Shown piece after piece: positions 17,320 through 25,499 of a stretch of 64,000 nt of DNA. How positions within the stretch are numbered: the first letter of the stretch is position 1; each line of letters begins with the position of its first letter. Source of the DNA: Clostridia bacterium (GTDB lineage Bacteria; Bacillota; Clostridia; Oscillospirales; Acutalibacteraceae). The notes under the pieces were generated by a model. That model made no database searches and had not been told where the DNA came from. It saw only the letters and a program-made list of their open reading frames with translations. Location: NCBI GenBank assembly GCA_017397845.1, contig JAFQHU010000008.1, positions 150,350 to 214,349 on the forward strand, written 5' to 3'. The position numbers and the translations under genes were made by a program.

Positions 17320-17550
17320 ATGAAAAAGATAATTGATGTTACCGGTATGCACTGCGGTAATTGTGCAAAGGCCGTAGAAAAGGCTCTCTCTGAAATCGAA
17401 GGTATTTCAAAGGTAAAGGCTGACCACGAAAAAAATCTTGTTACCGCTTCAATGAAAAAGGATGTTGACGATAAGTTCATTATCGAAGCCATCGAAAAAG
17501 CAGGCTTTACACCCGGTGAAATCACAATCAAAGAAGGACTTTTTTCATAA
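17320..17550 (+). CDS. heavy-metal-associated domain protein (CopZ-like)
   Basis: A 76-residue ferredoxin-fold HMA domain binding Cu(I) or another soft metal through GMHCGNCAKAV (the GMxCxxC loop near residue 8). I start it at the ATG at 17320, which follows AAAGGAG; the reading frame stays open further upstream, but that stretch has no ribosome site and overlaps the promoter. The GPH-family transporter gene starts 12 bases after its stop with its own ribosome site, so the two are likely co-transcribed, although they have no obvious shared function. No copper ATPase is nearby. Confidence 0.88.
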   Translation: MKKIIDVTGMHCGNCAKAVEKALSEIEGISKVKADHEKNLVTASMKKDVDDKFIIEAIEKAGFTPGEITIKEGLFS

Positions 17551-17562
17551 AGGAGAATTACA

Positions 17563-19050
17563 ATGGCTAAAGAAAAAGTAAAAAAAGAAAAGCCCGTAAA
17601 TGATCATCCGAACAAAATCGGCATAAAGGAAGCAGCAGGTTATACTATTGCCGAAGCAGGTAATATGTTTAACCTTACATATATCTCCAGCTTCCTTAAG
17701 GTTTTCCTTACGGACGTTATCGGTATCTCTGCCGGTAAAGCAGGTACCATGTTTATGGTAACACGTATCTGGGACTGCATCAATGACCCTCTCTGGGGAG
17801 CTATGGTAGCAAAGAGAGCACCCAGCAAAAACGGAAAGTTCCGCCCCTATCTTAAATGGGTTTCTTTCCCTCTCGCTCTTTCCACTCTTCTGTGCTTCGC
17901 ACCTTATCATAAGCTCGGACTCAGTGAAGGCATCCTCCTTCTTCTTGCTTATGTTACATACATTTTCTACGGCATGATGTACACAGGCATGAACATCCCC
18001 TTCGGTTCTCTCGCCTCGGTTATCACCGACGACCCTGCGGGCAGAAGCCTTCTTTCCACCTTCCGCAGTATCGGTTCAGGTATCGGCGGTGCGGTAGTGC
18101 TTTTCGTGGCACCTATGTTCATTTATAATAACATCGAGGTAAACGGCAAACAGGTTCAGCAGGCCGACGGAAACAAAATGTTCATTTTCGGCGTAGCTAT
18201 GGCTGTTTTGTCTCTTATCTTCTACCTTTGGGGCTTCAAATCTACCAAAGAAAGAATTCCTTCAGAGGCAGATCCGAAAATAGACTTCAAGGCCACTTAT
18301 CTCGGTCTTCTTAAATCAAGACCTTTCGTTACCGTGGCTCTTGCCGGTGTGCTTATCAGCGGTCAGCTTCAGTTCGGCTCCTTTAATGCTTATCTTTATA
18401 AAAACTATTTCGAAAATACAAATCTCAGCATGCTCGGCACAGTGTGTACCTATCTTCCCACGGTTCTCCTTCTTCCCTTTATCGGCAAACTTTCAGCCAA
18501 ATACGGTAAAAAAGAGCTTTGCGGAAAGGCTACCATCGTATCTGCCATCGCTTCCGTTGCTATCGCTATCGTGGCAAACAATCAGTCAATACTTAATATG
18601 CTCGACCCCGTAAACGGCAGACTTCCTGCATGGATTTATATGACAACTCTCTTCATCATCGGTATGGGCTATACCTTTGTAAGCCTTACCTGCTGGGCAG
18701 TTGTTATGGACGTTATCGATTATCAGGAATATGTTACGGGTCTGAGAAACGAAAGTGCGGTTTATGCCGTTTACACCTTCTCACGTAAGTTCGGTCAGAC
18801 CATCGCAGACACTCTCGGTCTTTACCTTCTCCAATGGGCAAAGTATGATAAGGATGTTGCAGGTATCGGCTTTATTGAAGCCAACGGAACAAGTAAAAAG
18901 ATTATGTTTATCTGCACCATAATTCCTGCTTTTGTTTATACAGGAGTATGGCTTCTCATGCGTTTCGGTTATCCTCTTACCAAAGAAAGACTTGAACCCA
19001 TCTATGCTCATGTAAGAGCAAAGAGAGAAGAGGCTGCAAAGGAAGCCTGA
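17563..19050 (+). CDS. GPH-family (MelB-like) sugar:cation symporter
   Basis: A 495-residue, 12-helix integral membrane transporter of the glycoside-pentoside-hexuronide:cation family. Characteristic segments are an early GNMFNLTYISSFLKVFLTD block, the cation-site style RIWDCINDPLWG motif of helix II, and GKFRPYLKW in the loop after it. The N terminus is lysine-rich and cytoplasmic. It likely imports a glycoside or related sugar with Na+ or H+. No glycosidase gene is adjacent; MalQ is 1.2 kb away. A short ATGC-rich repeat begins right after its stop. Confidence 0.9.
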   Translation: MAKEKVKKEKPVNDHPNKIGIKEAAGYTIAEAGNMFNLTYISSFLKVFLTDVIGISAGKAGTMFMVTRIWDCINDPLWGAMVAKRAPSKNGKFRPYLKWVSFPLALSTLLCFAPYHKLGLSEGILLLLAYVTYIFYGMMYTGMNIPFGSLASVITDDPAGRSLLSTFRSIGSGIGGAVVLFVAPMFIYNNIEVNGKQVQQADGNKMFIFGVAMAVLSLIFYLWGFKSTKERIPSEADPKIDFKATYLGLLKSRPFVTVALAGVLISGQLQFGSFNAYLYKNYFENTNLSMLGTVCTYLPTVLLLPFIGKLSAKYGKKELCGKATIVSAIASVAIAIVANNQSILNMLDPVNGRLPAWIYMTTLFIIGMGYTFVSLTCWAVVMDVIDYQEYVTGLRNESAVYAVYTFSRKFGQTIADTLGLYLLQWAKYDKDVAGIGFIEANGTSKKIMFICTIIPAFVYTGVWLLMRFGYPLTKERLEPIYAHVRAKREEAAKEA

Positions 19051-19053
19051 TGT

Positions 19054-19086
19054 AAATGCAGAACGCAAAATGCAAAATGCAAAACG
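19054..19086. repeat. short tandem ATGCAAA-type repeat after the transporter stop
   Basis: Starting 4 bases after the stop, the plus strand reads about four imperfect 8- to 9-base units of the form ATGCAGAACGC / AAAATGC / AAAATGC. Similar ATGC/GCAT-containing arrays follow the stops at 19283 and 14418 in the sense orientation. Confidence 0.6.
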
Positions 19087-19142
19087 GCGACTGATGTTTA
19101 GTAAAGCAATAAGTGATATGCCGCCACATTAATATACAGCAA

Positions 19143-19180
19143 AACCCACAGAGACCGTAAAATTTCTCTGTGGGTTAATT
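19143..19180 (+). terminator. terminator of the transporter gene
   Basis: AACCCACAGAGA (19143-19154) pairs perfectly with TCTCTGTGGGTT (19165-19176), followed by AATTTTATTT. Confidence 0.8.
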
Positions 19181-19261
19181 TTATTTATCGGACACGACCG
19201 TGTCTCTGCGATAATTCACATAAAATCAGCGGGCTGCAGCTTATTTTTTTCGTAAATCTCA

Positions 19262-19300
19262 TTCGCAATTTCGCATTCCGGATTACGCATTCTGCATTAT
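19262..19300. repeat. GCATTC-type repeat overlapping the patatin gene's 3' end
   Basis: Contains ATTTCGCATTCCG (19268-19280), identical to part of the 14-bp repeat at 14384, followed by degenerate copies ACGCATTCTGCATT. The last codons and the stop of the minus-strand patatin gene (…MQNA, stop at 19285-19283) are built from this repeat. Confidence 0.65.
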
Positions 19301-20116
19301 CCTGATCCCTTTCTCATATCCGTGATAATACATTTTAAGTACTGCGTCCGTGTCCTTTGTCAGAGTTTTCATACCGTAGCAGCTGTCAGGCTCTGCTATA
19401 ATTACCTTGCCCTCCTTTTCGAGCACTTCGAGCTCTGCAAGAGCTTCGGCGTTTCTTTTGTGCATCGTTTCGGAAAGACGGAGAATTTCGGGGTAACGGC
19501 CGGAAAATTTTCGCAGTACGGGCAGATATTCCATAGGAATAAGATATTCGCTTCTCGGTTTGGTCAGCACCACTATGAGTTTGTCGCAGCCGTCCTCAAA
19601 GGCTTTTTTGTAGGGTATCGGGTCAGCCAAGCCTCCGTCATAGTAGTCCTCACCGTCGATCCTTACGGGCTTACATACCAAAGGCAGACAGCAGGTTGCT
19701 TTCAGGTAAATATAATCATTTTTTGTGAATTGACTTTTATCGATATAACAGGCTTTACCGTCTTTTGCCCGTGTTATTACTAACTTGAAAGCCGATTCGG
19801 AAGCCATCGCACAGTCAAAATCGAGAGGGTTTTCGCCGCCCTCGTTGCTGAGGGTGGAATACAGATAATCGAGGTCGAGAAAGGACCCTTTTTTCAGAAA
19901 GGTTTCCAAACCTAAAAGCTCCTTACGCATGAAATATTCATGGTAAAAGGTGAGAGTTCTGCCTCTCTGACGGGCAAGATAGGTTATAAGATTGGCGGCT
20001 CCTGCGGAAACACCGAGGCAATAGTCAGCCTGAAAGCCTTCGTCTAAAAAAGCATCGTAAATGCCGCTGGAAAAAACACCTCTTATTCCTCCGCCTACAT
20101 CAACTATACCTGTCAT
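19283..20116 (-). CDS. patatin-like phospholipase
   Basis: Serine acyl hydrolase of the patatin family (YjjU-like). I use the ATG at 20116, seven codons inside the longest frame, because GGGAGGT lies 7 bases before it. The 277-residue protein has the oxyanion-hole motif DVGGGIRGVFSSG near the N terminus, the nucleophile elbow GVSAGAA and the DGG motif with the catalytic Asp (YYDGGLADPIP). No signal peptide is seen, so it acts in the cytoplasm, probably on membrane lipids. It is a monocistronic gene facing the transporter. Its C-terminal codons are formed by a short intergenic repeat. Confidence 0.9.
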   Translation of the reverse strand: MTGIVDVGGGIRGVFSSGIYDAFLDEGFQADYCLGVSAGAANLITYLARQRGRTLTFYHEYFMRKELLGLETFLKKGSFLDLDYLYSTLSNEGGENPLDFDCAMASESAFKLVITRAKDGKACYIDKSQFTKNDYIYLKATCCLPLVCKPVRIDGEDYYDGGLADPIPYKKAFEDGCDKLIVVLTKPRSEYLIPMEYLPVLRKFSGRYPEILRLSETMHKRNAEALAELEVLEKEGKVIIAEPDSCYGMKTLTKDTDAVLKMYYHGYEKGIRIMQNA

Positions 20117-20214
20117 GGCGCATACCTCCCTTGTCACTTTTTCATAATTATAGGTTTTTTATATATAAATGTCAATATTTTTTATTATTGACACAACTTT
20201 AACGCTTTAACATC

Positions 20215-20243
20215 TTGAAAAATAATAAGATTGATTGTATAAT
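20215..20243 (+). promoter_or_regulatory. promoter of malQ
   Basis: TTGAAA (20215-20220) and TATAAT (20238-20243) with a 17-base spacer, 37 bases before the chosen ATG. Confidence 0.78.
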
Positions 20244-20279
20244 GATAAAATATTATTCGACTTTTCGGAGGGAAAGGGT

Positions 20280-21785
20280 ATGAACAGAAAGAGACGTGCA
20301 GGCGTACTTATGCATATAAGCTCTTTGCCGAGTGAATACGGTATCGGTGTTATGGGCGTGGACGCCGCTGATTTTATAAAAAGATTGCAAAAGGGTGGCT
20401 TCCGTCTGTGGCAGGTGCTGCCTCTTAATCCGGTGGACGAAAAAGGCTCACCCTACAGCTCCTGCAGTGCCTTTGCCGGTAATATAAGCCTTATAGACCC
20501 CGAATTGCTTTATGCCTTAGAGCTTATAAGTGATGAAACTCTCGAAGAAAACAGATACAGCGGCTCAATTTACACCGCCGATTATGCTTTTGCCTATGAA
20601 AAGAGGATGAAGGCTCTGCGCGAGGCTTACACAAATATTATTGCAAAGGGAAAAGAGCCGATTTACCTTTTTGCTCAGCAGAATGTGTGGGCAGAGGACT
20701 ATGCTTATTATATGGCGCTGAAGGCTTTTCACGGCGGAAAGCCTTGGTGGGAGTGGGAGGATAAATATGCCCGCTATGAAAAGGCTCAGAAGGAAAAAGA
20801 GCGTTTTCGTGACGAGATAGACTTTCACCTTTTCACTCAGTATATGTTTTTCTATCAGTGGAGATCGGTCAAAGAATATGCCAACAGCAGAAACATCAGC
20901 ATTTTGGGTGATATGCCCATTTATGTCAGCCGTGACAGTGCTGATGTATGGAGCGAAAGAGGTCTTTTTGAAATCAATGAAAAAAGTCTTGCTCCCACTG
21001 AGGTTTCGGGTGTACCGCCCGATTATTTCTCAGAGGAAGGACAGCTTTGGGGAAATCCTCTCTATAATTGGAAAAGAATGGAGAAAGAAAACTTTGCATG
21101 GTGGATAAAAAGACTTTCTGCCGCACTTAAGCTTTATGACAGAGTGAGAATAGACCATTTCAGAGCCTTTGCTTCTTATTGGGCGGTTCCCGCCGAAAGT
21201 GAAACTGCCAAAACAGGAAAATGGATAGACGGACCGGGAATGAAGCTTTTTGACGAGGTGAAAAAACAGCTTCCCGAAGCAGACATTATTGCCGAGGATC
21301 TGGGTACCTTCGGTGAGGATGTGGTGAAGCTTTTGGAGGATACGCAAATCCCCGGTATGAGAGTAATACAGTTCGGCTTTGACCCTAACGGTGACAGCAC
21401 TCATCTGCCTCATAATTATCCCAAAAACTCCGTTGCTTATGTAGGCACTCACGACAATAACACCATTTTAGGGTGGCTGTGGGAAGCGAGTGAGGACGAA
21501 AGGAAATATGCCCTTCGCTACTGCTGCTACGGCGGTAATAATTGGGGCGAGGGCGGACATCACAGCGGCTCCTGCCGTGCGGTTATAGAGGCTGTTTGGA
21601 GAAGCAGTGCAGACACGGCAATAGTAGCCGTTCAGGATATGTGCGGTTTCGGTGCGGATGCACGAATGAACACTCCCGGCACAAGTGAAAAGAATTGGAA
21701 AATCCGTTTCAGTAAGGACGCTCTCGACGCAATAGATTATGATTATTACAGAGAGATTAATACGGTCTACAGAAGGTATTATTAA
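20280..21785 (+). CDS. malQ: 4-alpha-glucanotransferase
   Basis: GH77 amylomaltase moving maltosyl units between alpha-1,4-glucans, used in maltodextrin or glycogen metabolism. The ATG at 20280 follows GGAGGG; upstream codons in frame overlap the promoter and are not coding. The 501-residue protein shows GVLMHISSLPSEYGIG at the start, the RIDHFRAFASYWA nucleophile segment, IAEDLGTF with the acid/base and VGTHDNNTILGW with the third carboxylate. Length and motif order are normal. It heads a cluster with two small genes downstream, starting 9 and 28 bases after the preceding stop. Confidence 0.95.
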   Translation: MNRKRRAGVLMHISSLPSEYGIGVMGVDAADFIKRLQKGGFRLWQVLPLNPVDEKGSPYSSCSAFAGNISLIDPELLYALELISDETLEENRYSGSIYTADYAFAYEKRMKALREAYTNIIAKGKEPIYLFAQQNVWAEDYAYYMALKAFHGGKPWWEWEDKYARYEKAQKEKERFRDEIDFHLFTQYMFFYQWRSVKEYANSRNISILGDMPIYVSRDSADVWSERGLFEINEKSLAPTEVSGVPPDYFSEEGQLWGNPLYNWKRMEKENFAWWIKRLSAALKLYDRVRIDHFRAFASYWAVPAESETAKTGKWIDGPGMKLFDEVKKQLPEADIIAEDLGTFGEDVVKLLEDTQIPGMRVIQFGFDPNGDSTHLPHNYPKNSVAYVGTHDNNTILGWLWEASEDERKYALRYCCYGGNNWGEGGHHSGSCRAVIEAVWRSSADTAIVAVQDMCGFGADARMNTPGTSEKNWKIRFSKDALDAIDYDYYREINTVYRRYY

Positions 21786-21794
21786 GGATATACA

Positions 21795-22124
21795 ATGGAA
21801 AGTTATATAGGAATATTTATGATGCTGTTTATCCTGTTTATTATTTACCGTGAGGAAAAACAGCAGATAATAAAAAGAATAATCAATAAAAGGAAAGGCA
21901 CGGGAAAACAGATGCTTAAATTGGCAGAAAATTTCATGGGTAAAAGATGTATCTTTTACACCTTTAATAATCAGATTACGGGTACAGTCAAGGAAATCGG
22001 TGAAAACGGTATCCTTATCGAAGAAAAGGATATTTTACAGATAATCAACCCCGATTATATAGTGAGAATAAGAGAATATCCTAAAAATAAAAAGGGTAAG
22101 GACAAAAGCGTAATTGTAGATTGA
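21795..22124 (+). CDS. small membrane-anchored protein of unknown function
   Basis: A 109-residue protein I do not recognise. It has one N-terminal membrane helix (YIGIFMMLFILFIIY, residues ~4-18) followed by a basic stretch (KRIINKRKGTGK) and a ~45-residue region, CIFYTFNNQITGTVKEIGENGILIEEK, whose strand pattern resembles small Sm-like or SH3-like barrels in gut Firmicutes proteins. The C terminus is lysine-rich. It begins 9 bases after malQ and is probably co-transcribed. No function is assigned. Confidence 0.72.
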   Translation: MESYIGIFMMLFILFIIYREEKQQIIKRIINKRKGTGKQMLKLAENFMGKRCIFYTFNNQITGTVKEIGENGILIEEKDILQIINPDYIVRIREYPKNKKGKDKSVIVD

Positions 22125-22152
22125 TAATAACGTAAACAGATATAAGAGAAAA

Positions 22153-22521
22153 ATGGATATATATAAATTTCAAAAAGCAGTCTTGGAGCAGAATGAGGAT
22201 GAAATAAGAAAATACTTTCACCCCGATGCTTATGTGAAATGGCACTGTACGAATGAGCTTTTCACTGTGGATGAATTTATAATCGCAAACTGCGAATATC
22301 CCGGTGAATGGGACGGTGAGGTCGAAAGGACAGAAGAAAAAGACGACTTGATTATTGCAGTTACCAATGTTTATCCGAAAGACAGAAGCACTTCTTTTCA
22401 CGCTGTTTCTTTTATAAAAATTAAAGATGATAAAATCATCTCTATGGACGAATATTGGGCTGATGACAGTTTACCGCCCAAATGGCGTCTCGATAAAAAT
22501 ATAGGTAGAAGTATAAAATAA
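22153..22521 (+). CDS. NTF2-like (SnoaL-type) protein
   Basis: A 122-residue protein with the pattern of a small NTF2-like cone: an N-terminal helix pair (MDIYKFQKAVLEQNEDEIRKYF), then HPDAYVKWH, and a C-terminal strand set ending FIKIKDDKIISMDEYWADD, a common SnoaL ending. Such proteins are small-molecule binders or isomerases, and the substrate cannot be inferred. It starts 28 bases after the preceding gene and probably shares its transcript with malQ. A palindrome 15 bases after its stop may end transcription. Confidence 0.75.
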   Translation: MDIYKFQKAVLEQNEDEIRKYFHPDAYVKWHCTNELFTVDEFIIANCEYPGEWDGEVERTEEKDDLIIAVTNVYPKDRSTSFHAVSFIKIKDDKIISMDEYWADDSLPPKWRLDKNIGRSIK

Positions 22522-22536
22522 TATTTTAATCCGCAG

Positions 22537-22555
22537 GGGCGGATATTATCCGCCC
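22537..22555. repeat. GC-rich palindrome after the NTF2-like gene
   Basis: GGGCGGATA (22537-22545) and TATCCGCCC (22547-22555) form a near-perfect hairpin without a U tract. It resembles the palindrome at 10982-11002 (GGCGGGAT core), suggesting a dispersed intergenic element. Confidence 0.6.
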
Positions 22556-22600
22556 GTCGGGAGAAGAAAAAACTGTTTTAAACAGGAAAGGAATATACAA

Positions 22601-24880
22601 ATGGATATGATGGAAATTATCAATCACGGCGTACATTTAGTTGACGGCAGAATTCTCGTTGACGGTACAGCCGAAGAGCAAAAGGCACAGCTTTCCTCTA
22701 TGGGGCTTTCTCCCCGTGAGGACAGAAACGGCACCATAGCCTATTCTATCCTTAATGCTCATAACACAAAAAAAGATGACGAAAAAATGAGAATCAAATT
22801 TGACTCTCTTATTTCTCATGATATTACCTATGTAGGTATCATTCAGACCGCCAGAGCCAGCGGACTTAAAGAATTTCCGATTCCTTATGCTCTTACAAAC
22901 TGTCATAACAGTCTATGTGCGGTAGGCGGTACTATCAATGAGGATGACCATGTTTTCGGTCTCTCTGCCGCTAAAAAATACGGAGGTATCTATGTTCCCG
23001 CCAATCAGGCAGTTATTCATCAGTTCGCCCGTGAAATGATGACAGGATGCGGTAAAATGCTTTTAGGCTCTGACAGCCATACCCGTTACGGTGCCATGGG
23101 TACCATGGGCGTGGGTGAGGGCGGACCTGAGCTCGTAAAACAGCTCCTTTCAAACACATGGGATGTTAATCCTCCTCAGGTAGTTTTAGTATATCTCGAA
23201 AATGCTCCTAAAAGGGGAGTGGGTCCCCATGATGTGGCTATCGCTCTTTGCGGTGCCGTGTTCAAGGAAGGCCTTGTCACAAATAAGGTTCTCGAATTTG
23301 TCGGCCCCGGTGTGAAAAATCTCTCTATGGATTTCAGAATCGGTATTGATGTTATGACCACGGAAACGGCTTGCCTTTCCTCTATATGGGAAACCGATGA
23401 TACTGTAAAGGATTTTTATACCGTTCACGGCAGACCGTCTGATTACAAGGCTCTTTCTCCCGAAAAGGTTGCTTATTATGATATGGCTATCAGAATTGAC
23501 CTTTCAAAGCTTGAAAGCATGATAGCTCTTCCCTTCCACCCTTCAAATGCTTACACTATACATCAGCTTCAGGAAAATCCTGAAATTCTCTTTGAGGTGG
23601 AAAAGGCTGCAAAGGCTCAGTTCGGAGACAAGGTAGATTTCAGACTTTACGACAAGGTAAGGGACGGAAAGATATATATTGACCAGGGTGTTATCGCAGG
23701 CTGTGCAGGCGGTATGTTCGAAAATATTTGTGAGGCTGCCGCAATTTTGGACGGCAAAAGCACGGGTGACGGTTATTTCAATCTTTCCGTTTATCCCTCA
23801 AGCGTGCCCGTAAATCTTGCTCTTTTAAGAAACGGTGTACAGGCAAAGCTTCTCGAAGCCGGTGCAGTATTCAAACCATGCTTCTGCGGTCCCTGCTTCG
23901 GTGCAGGTGATGTTCCCGCAAATAACGGTCTTTCCATCAGACACACCACCCGTAATTTCCCGAACCGTGAAGGCAGTAAGCCCGGTGACGGACAGCTCGC
24001 ATCCGTGGCTTTGGTTGACGCCCGTTCTATCGCTGCTACGGCTCTTAACAAGGGTGTTCTCACCGCCGCCACAGACGTTGAAATCCCCGAATATGACAGC
24101 ACCTATAACTTCGAAAAGGGCGTTTATGACAAGAGAGTTTATCAGGGCTTCGGCAAATCTGAAAAGGAAGCTGAGCTTCGATTCGGACCCAATATCACAG
24201 ATTGGCCTGAAATGTACGCTCTTGAAGATAACCTTCTATTAAAGCTCGCCTGTGTAATTCACGACGATGTTACTACCACCGATGAGCTTATTCCCTCAGG
24301 TGAAACCTCATCCTACCGCTCCAATCCCTTGAAATTAGCTGAATTTGCTCTTTCACGCCGTGAGCCTGAATATGTAAACCGTGCCAAGGCAGTAGCCGCC
24401 GAAGAAAAGAAGAGAAGAGAAAGCGTTTCCGAGGAAGTAAATGCCGTTCTCTCTAAAGTATGCGATAACGCAGACGAAACAGCAAAGCATACCCAGTTCG
24501 GCTCCTGCGTATTTGCCTGCCGTCCCGGTGACGGCTCCGCCCGTGAGCAGGCGGCATCCTGCCAGAAGGTATTGGGCGGCTTCGGTAATATCTGCTATGA
24601 ATTTGCAACCAAGCGCTACAGAAGCAACTGCATTAACTGGGGTATTCTTCCCTTTACCATCGATAAGGACAGAGAGTTCAACTATAATCACGGTGATTAT
24701 GTTTTCGTTCCCGGTATCAGAGATGCCATCAAAAACGGCAGGGAAGAAATTCCCGCCAAGGTAATTACCGGAAATGGAGTTGAGGACATCACACTTTATG
24801 TAAAGGGTCTTACCGAGGAAGAAAAAACCATTATTCTCGAAGGCTGTCTTATGAATTATTACAAAGCACAGATGAAATAA
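22601..24880 (+). CDS. aconitase-family hydratase (YbhJ-like)
   Basis: A 759-residue [4Fe-4S] hydro-lyase superfamily protein. Cluster ligands are visible as Cys in TETACLSSIWETDD and the CxxC in CFCGPCFGAGD. Other family marks are GSDSHTRYGAMGTMGVGEGG and the C-terminal swivel-domain block KRYRSNCINWGILPF. Length and layout fit the YbhJ group of uncharacterised aconitase homologues better than citrate-cycle aconitase. It has its own ribosome site and no TCA genes are beside it, so citrate/isocitrate as substrate should not be assumed. An intact cluster site argues that it is an active enzyme. Confidence 0.88.
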   Translation: MDMMEIINHGVHLVDGRILVDGTAEEQKAQLSSMGLSPREDRNGTIAYSILNAHNTKKDDEKMRIKFDSLISHDITYVGIIQTARASGLKEFPIPYALTNCHNSLCAVGGTINEDDHVFGLSAAKKYGGIYVPANQAVIHQFAREMMTGCGKMLLGSDSHTRYGAMGTMGVGEGGPELVKQLLSNTWDVNPPQVVLVYLENAPKRGVGPHDVAIALCGAVFKEGLVTNKVLEFVGPGVKNLSMDFRIGIDVMTTETACLSSIWETDDTVKDFYTVHGRPSDYKALSPEKVAYYDMAIRIDLSKLESMIALPFHPSNAYTIHQLQENPEILFEVEKAAKAQFGDKVDFRLYDKVRDGKIYIDQGVIAGCAGGMFENICEAAAILDGKSTGDGYFNLSVYPSSVPVNLALLRNGVQAKLLEAGAVFKPCFCGPCFGAGDVPANNGLSIRHTTRNFPNREGSKPGDGQLASVALVDARSIAATALNKGVLTAATDVEIPEYDSTYNFEKGVYDKRVYQGFGKSEKEAELRFGPNITDWPEMYALEDNLLLKLACVIHDDVTTTDELIPSGETSSYRSNPLKLAEFALSRREPEYVNRAKAVAAEEKKRRESVSEEVNAVLSKVCDNADETAKHTQFGSCVFACRPGDGSAREQAASCQKVLGGFGNICYEFATKRYRSNCINWGILPFTIDKDREFNYNHGDYVFVPGIRDAIKNGREEIPAKVITGNGVEDITLYVKGLTEEEKTIILEGCLMNYYKAQMK

Positions 24881-24928
24881 TAGTATTATCTTTGTTAGGT
24901 ATTTATCAAAAAAGTTTGGCTTAACCCC

Positions 24929-24957
24929 TTTACTTTTCAGCTTCTCTGTGTTATAAT
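24929..24957 (+). promoter_or_regulatory. rpsO promoter
   Basis: TTTACT (24929-24934) and TATAAT (24952-24957) with a 17-base spacer. The leader of about 90 bases that follows is able to fold (GCGGG near 24987 with CCTGC near 25002) and may be an S15 autoregulatory site. Confidence 0.7.
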
Positions 24958-25055
24958 CTTCAAGCATTGTGCCGATTTCTCGGTTTGCGGGTAAAAATTC
25001 ACCTGCCGCACACTGGGGATCAGGCGAATGAAATATTTTTATGAGGTGAAAAACC

Positions 25056-25322
25056 ATGATGACAAAAGAACAGAAAACCGCAATTATCAAAGAATACGCT
25101 GCTCACGAAGGTGACACAGGTTCACCCGAAGTACAGATTGCTCTTCTTACTTACAGAATCAACAATCTTACAGAGCACCTTAAGACCAACAAAAAAGACC
25201 ATCACTCACGCAGAGGTCTTCTTATGATGGTTGGTCAGAGAAGAAACCTTCTTGCATACCTTCAGAAGAACGACATCGAAAGATACCGTTCAATCATTGC
25301 AAGACTCGGTATCCGTAAGTAA
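25056..25322 (+). CDS. rpsO: 30S ribosomal protein S15
   Basis: An 88-residue primary 16S rRNA-binding protein of the small subunit. The [17 protein letters not shown] and [20 protein letters not shown] blocks are the family's RNA-contacting regions. The ATG follows GAGGTG. It has its own promoter and terminator, and pnp comes next, which is the classical rpsO-pnp order. The first two codons are both ATG, so the protein may start one residue later. Confidence 0.98.
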   Translation: MMTKEQKTAIIKEYAAHEGDTGSPEVQIALLTYRINNLTEHLKTNKKDHHSRRGLLMMVGQRRNLLAYLQKNDIERYRSIIARLGIRK

Positions 25323-25332
25323 TTGCATTTTG

Positions 25333-25366
25333 GGCAGACATGAATTATATCGTGTCTGCCTTTTTT
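25333..25366 (+). terminator. rpsO terminator
   Basis: GGCAGACA (25333-25340) pairs with TGTCTGCC (25353-25360), followed by six T residues. Confidence 0.88.
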
Positions 25367-25499
25367 CCGTCAATGACATAAGGCAGTATCCATATAGGGT
25401 TAGCACTAAATTGAGTTTTAACATCTGTTAAGGCTGAATTTATTGCTAAACCTCTGCCTTGTGTTTAAAATAAAATACTAAAAAAGCGAGGTAGAAAAA

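Noticed and set aside
24353..25090. 245-codon open frame on the minus strand
   Set aside because: Mostly antisense to the aconitase-family gene and across the rpsO promoter; no ribosome site and no recognisable domain.
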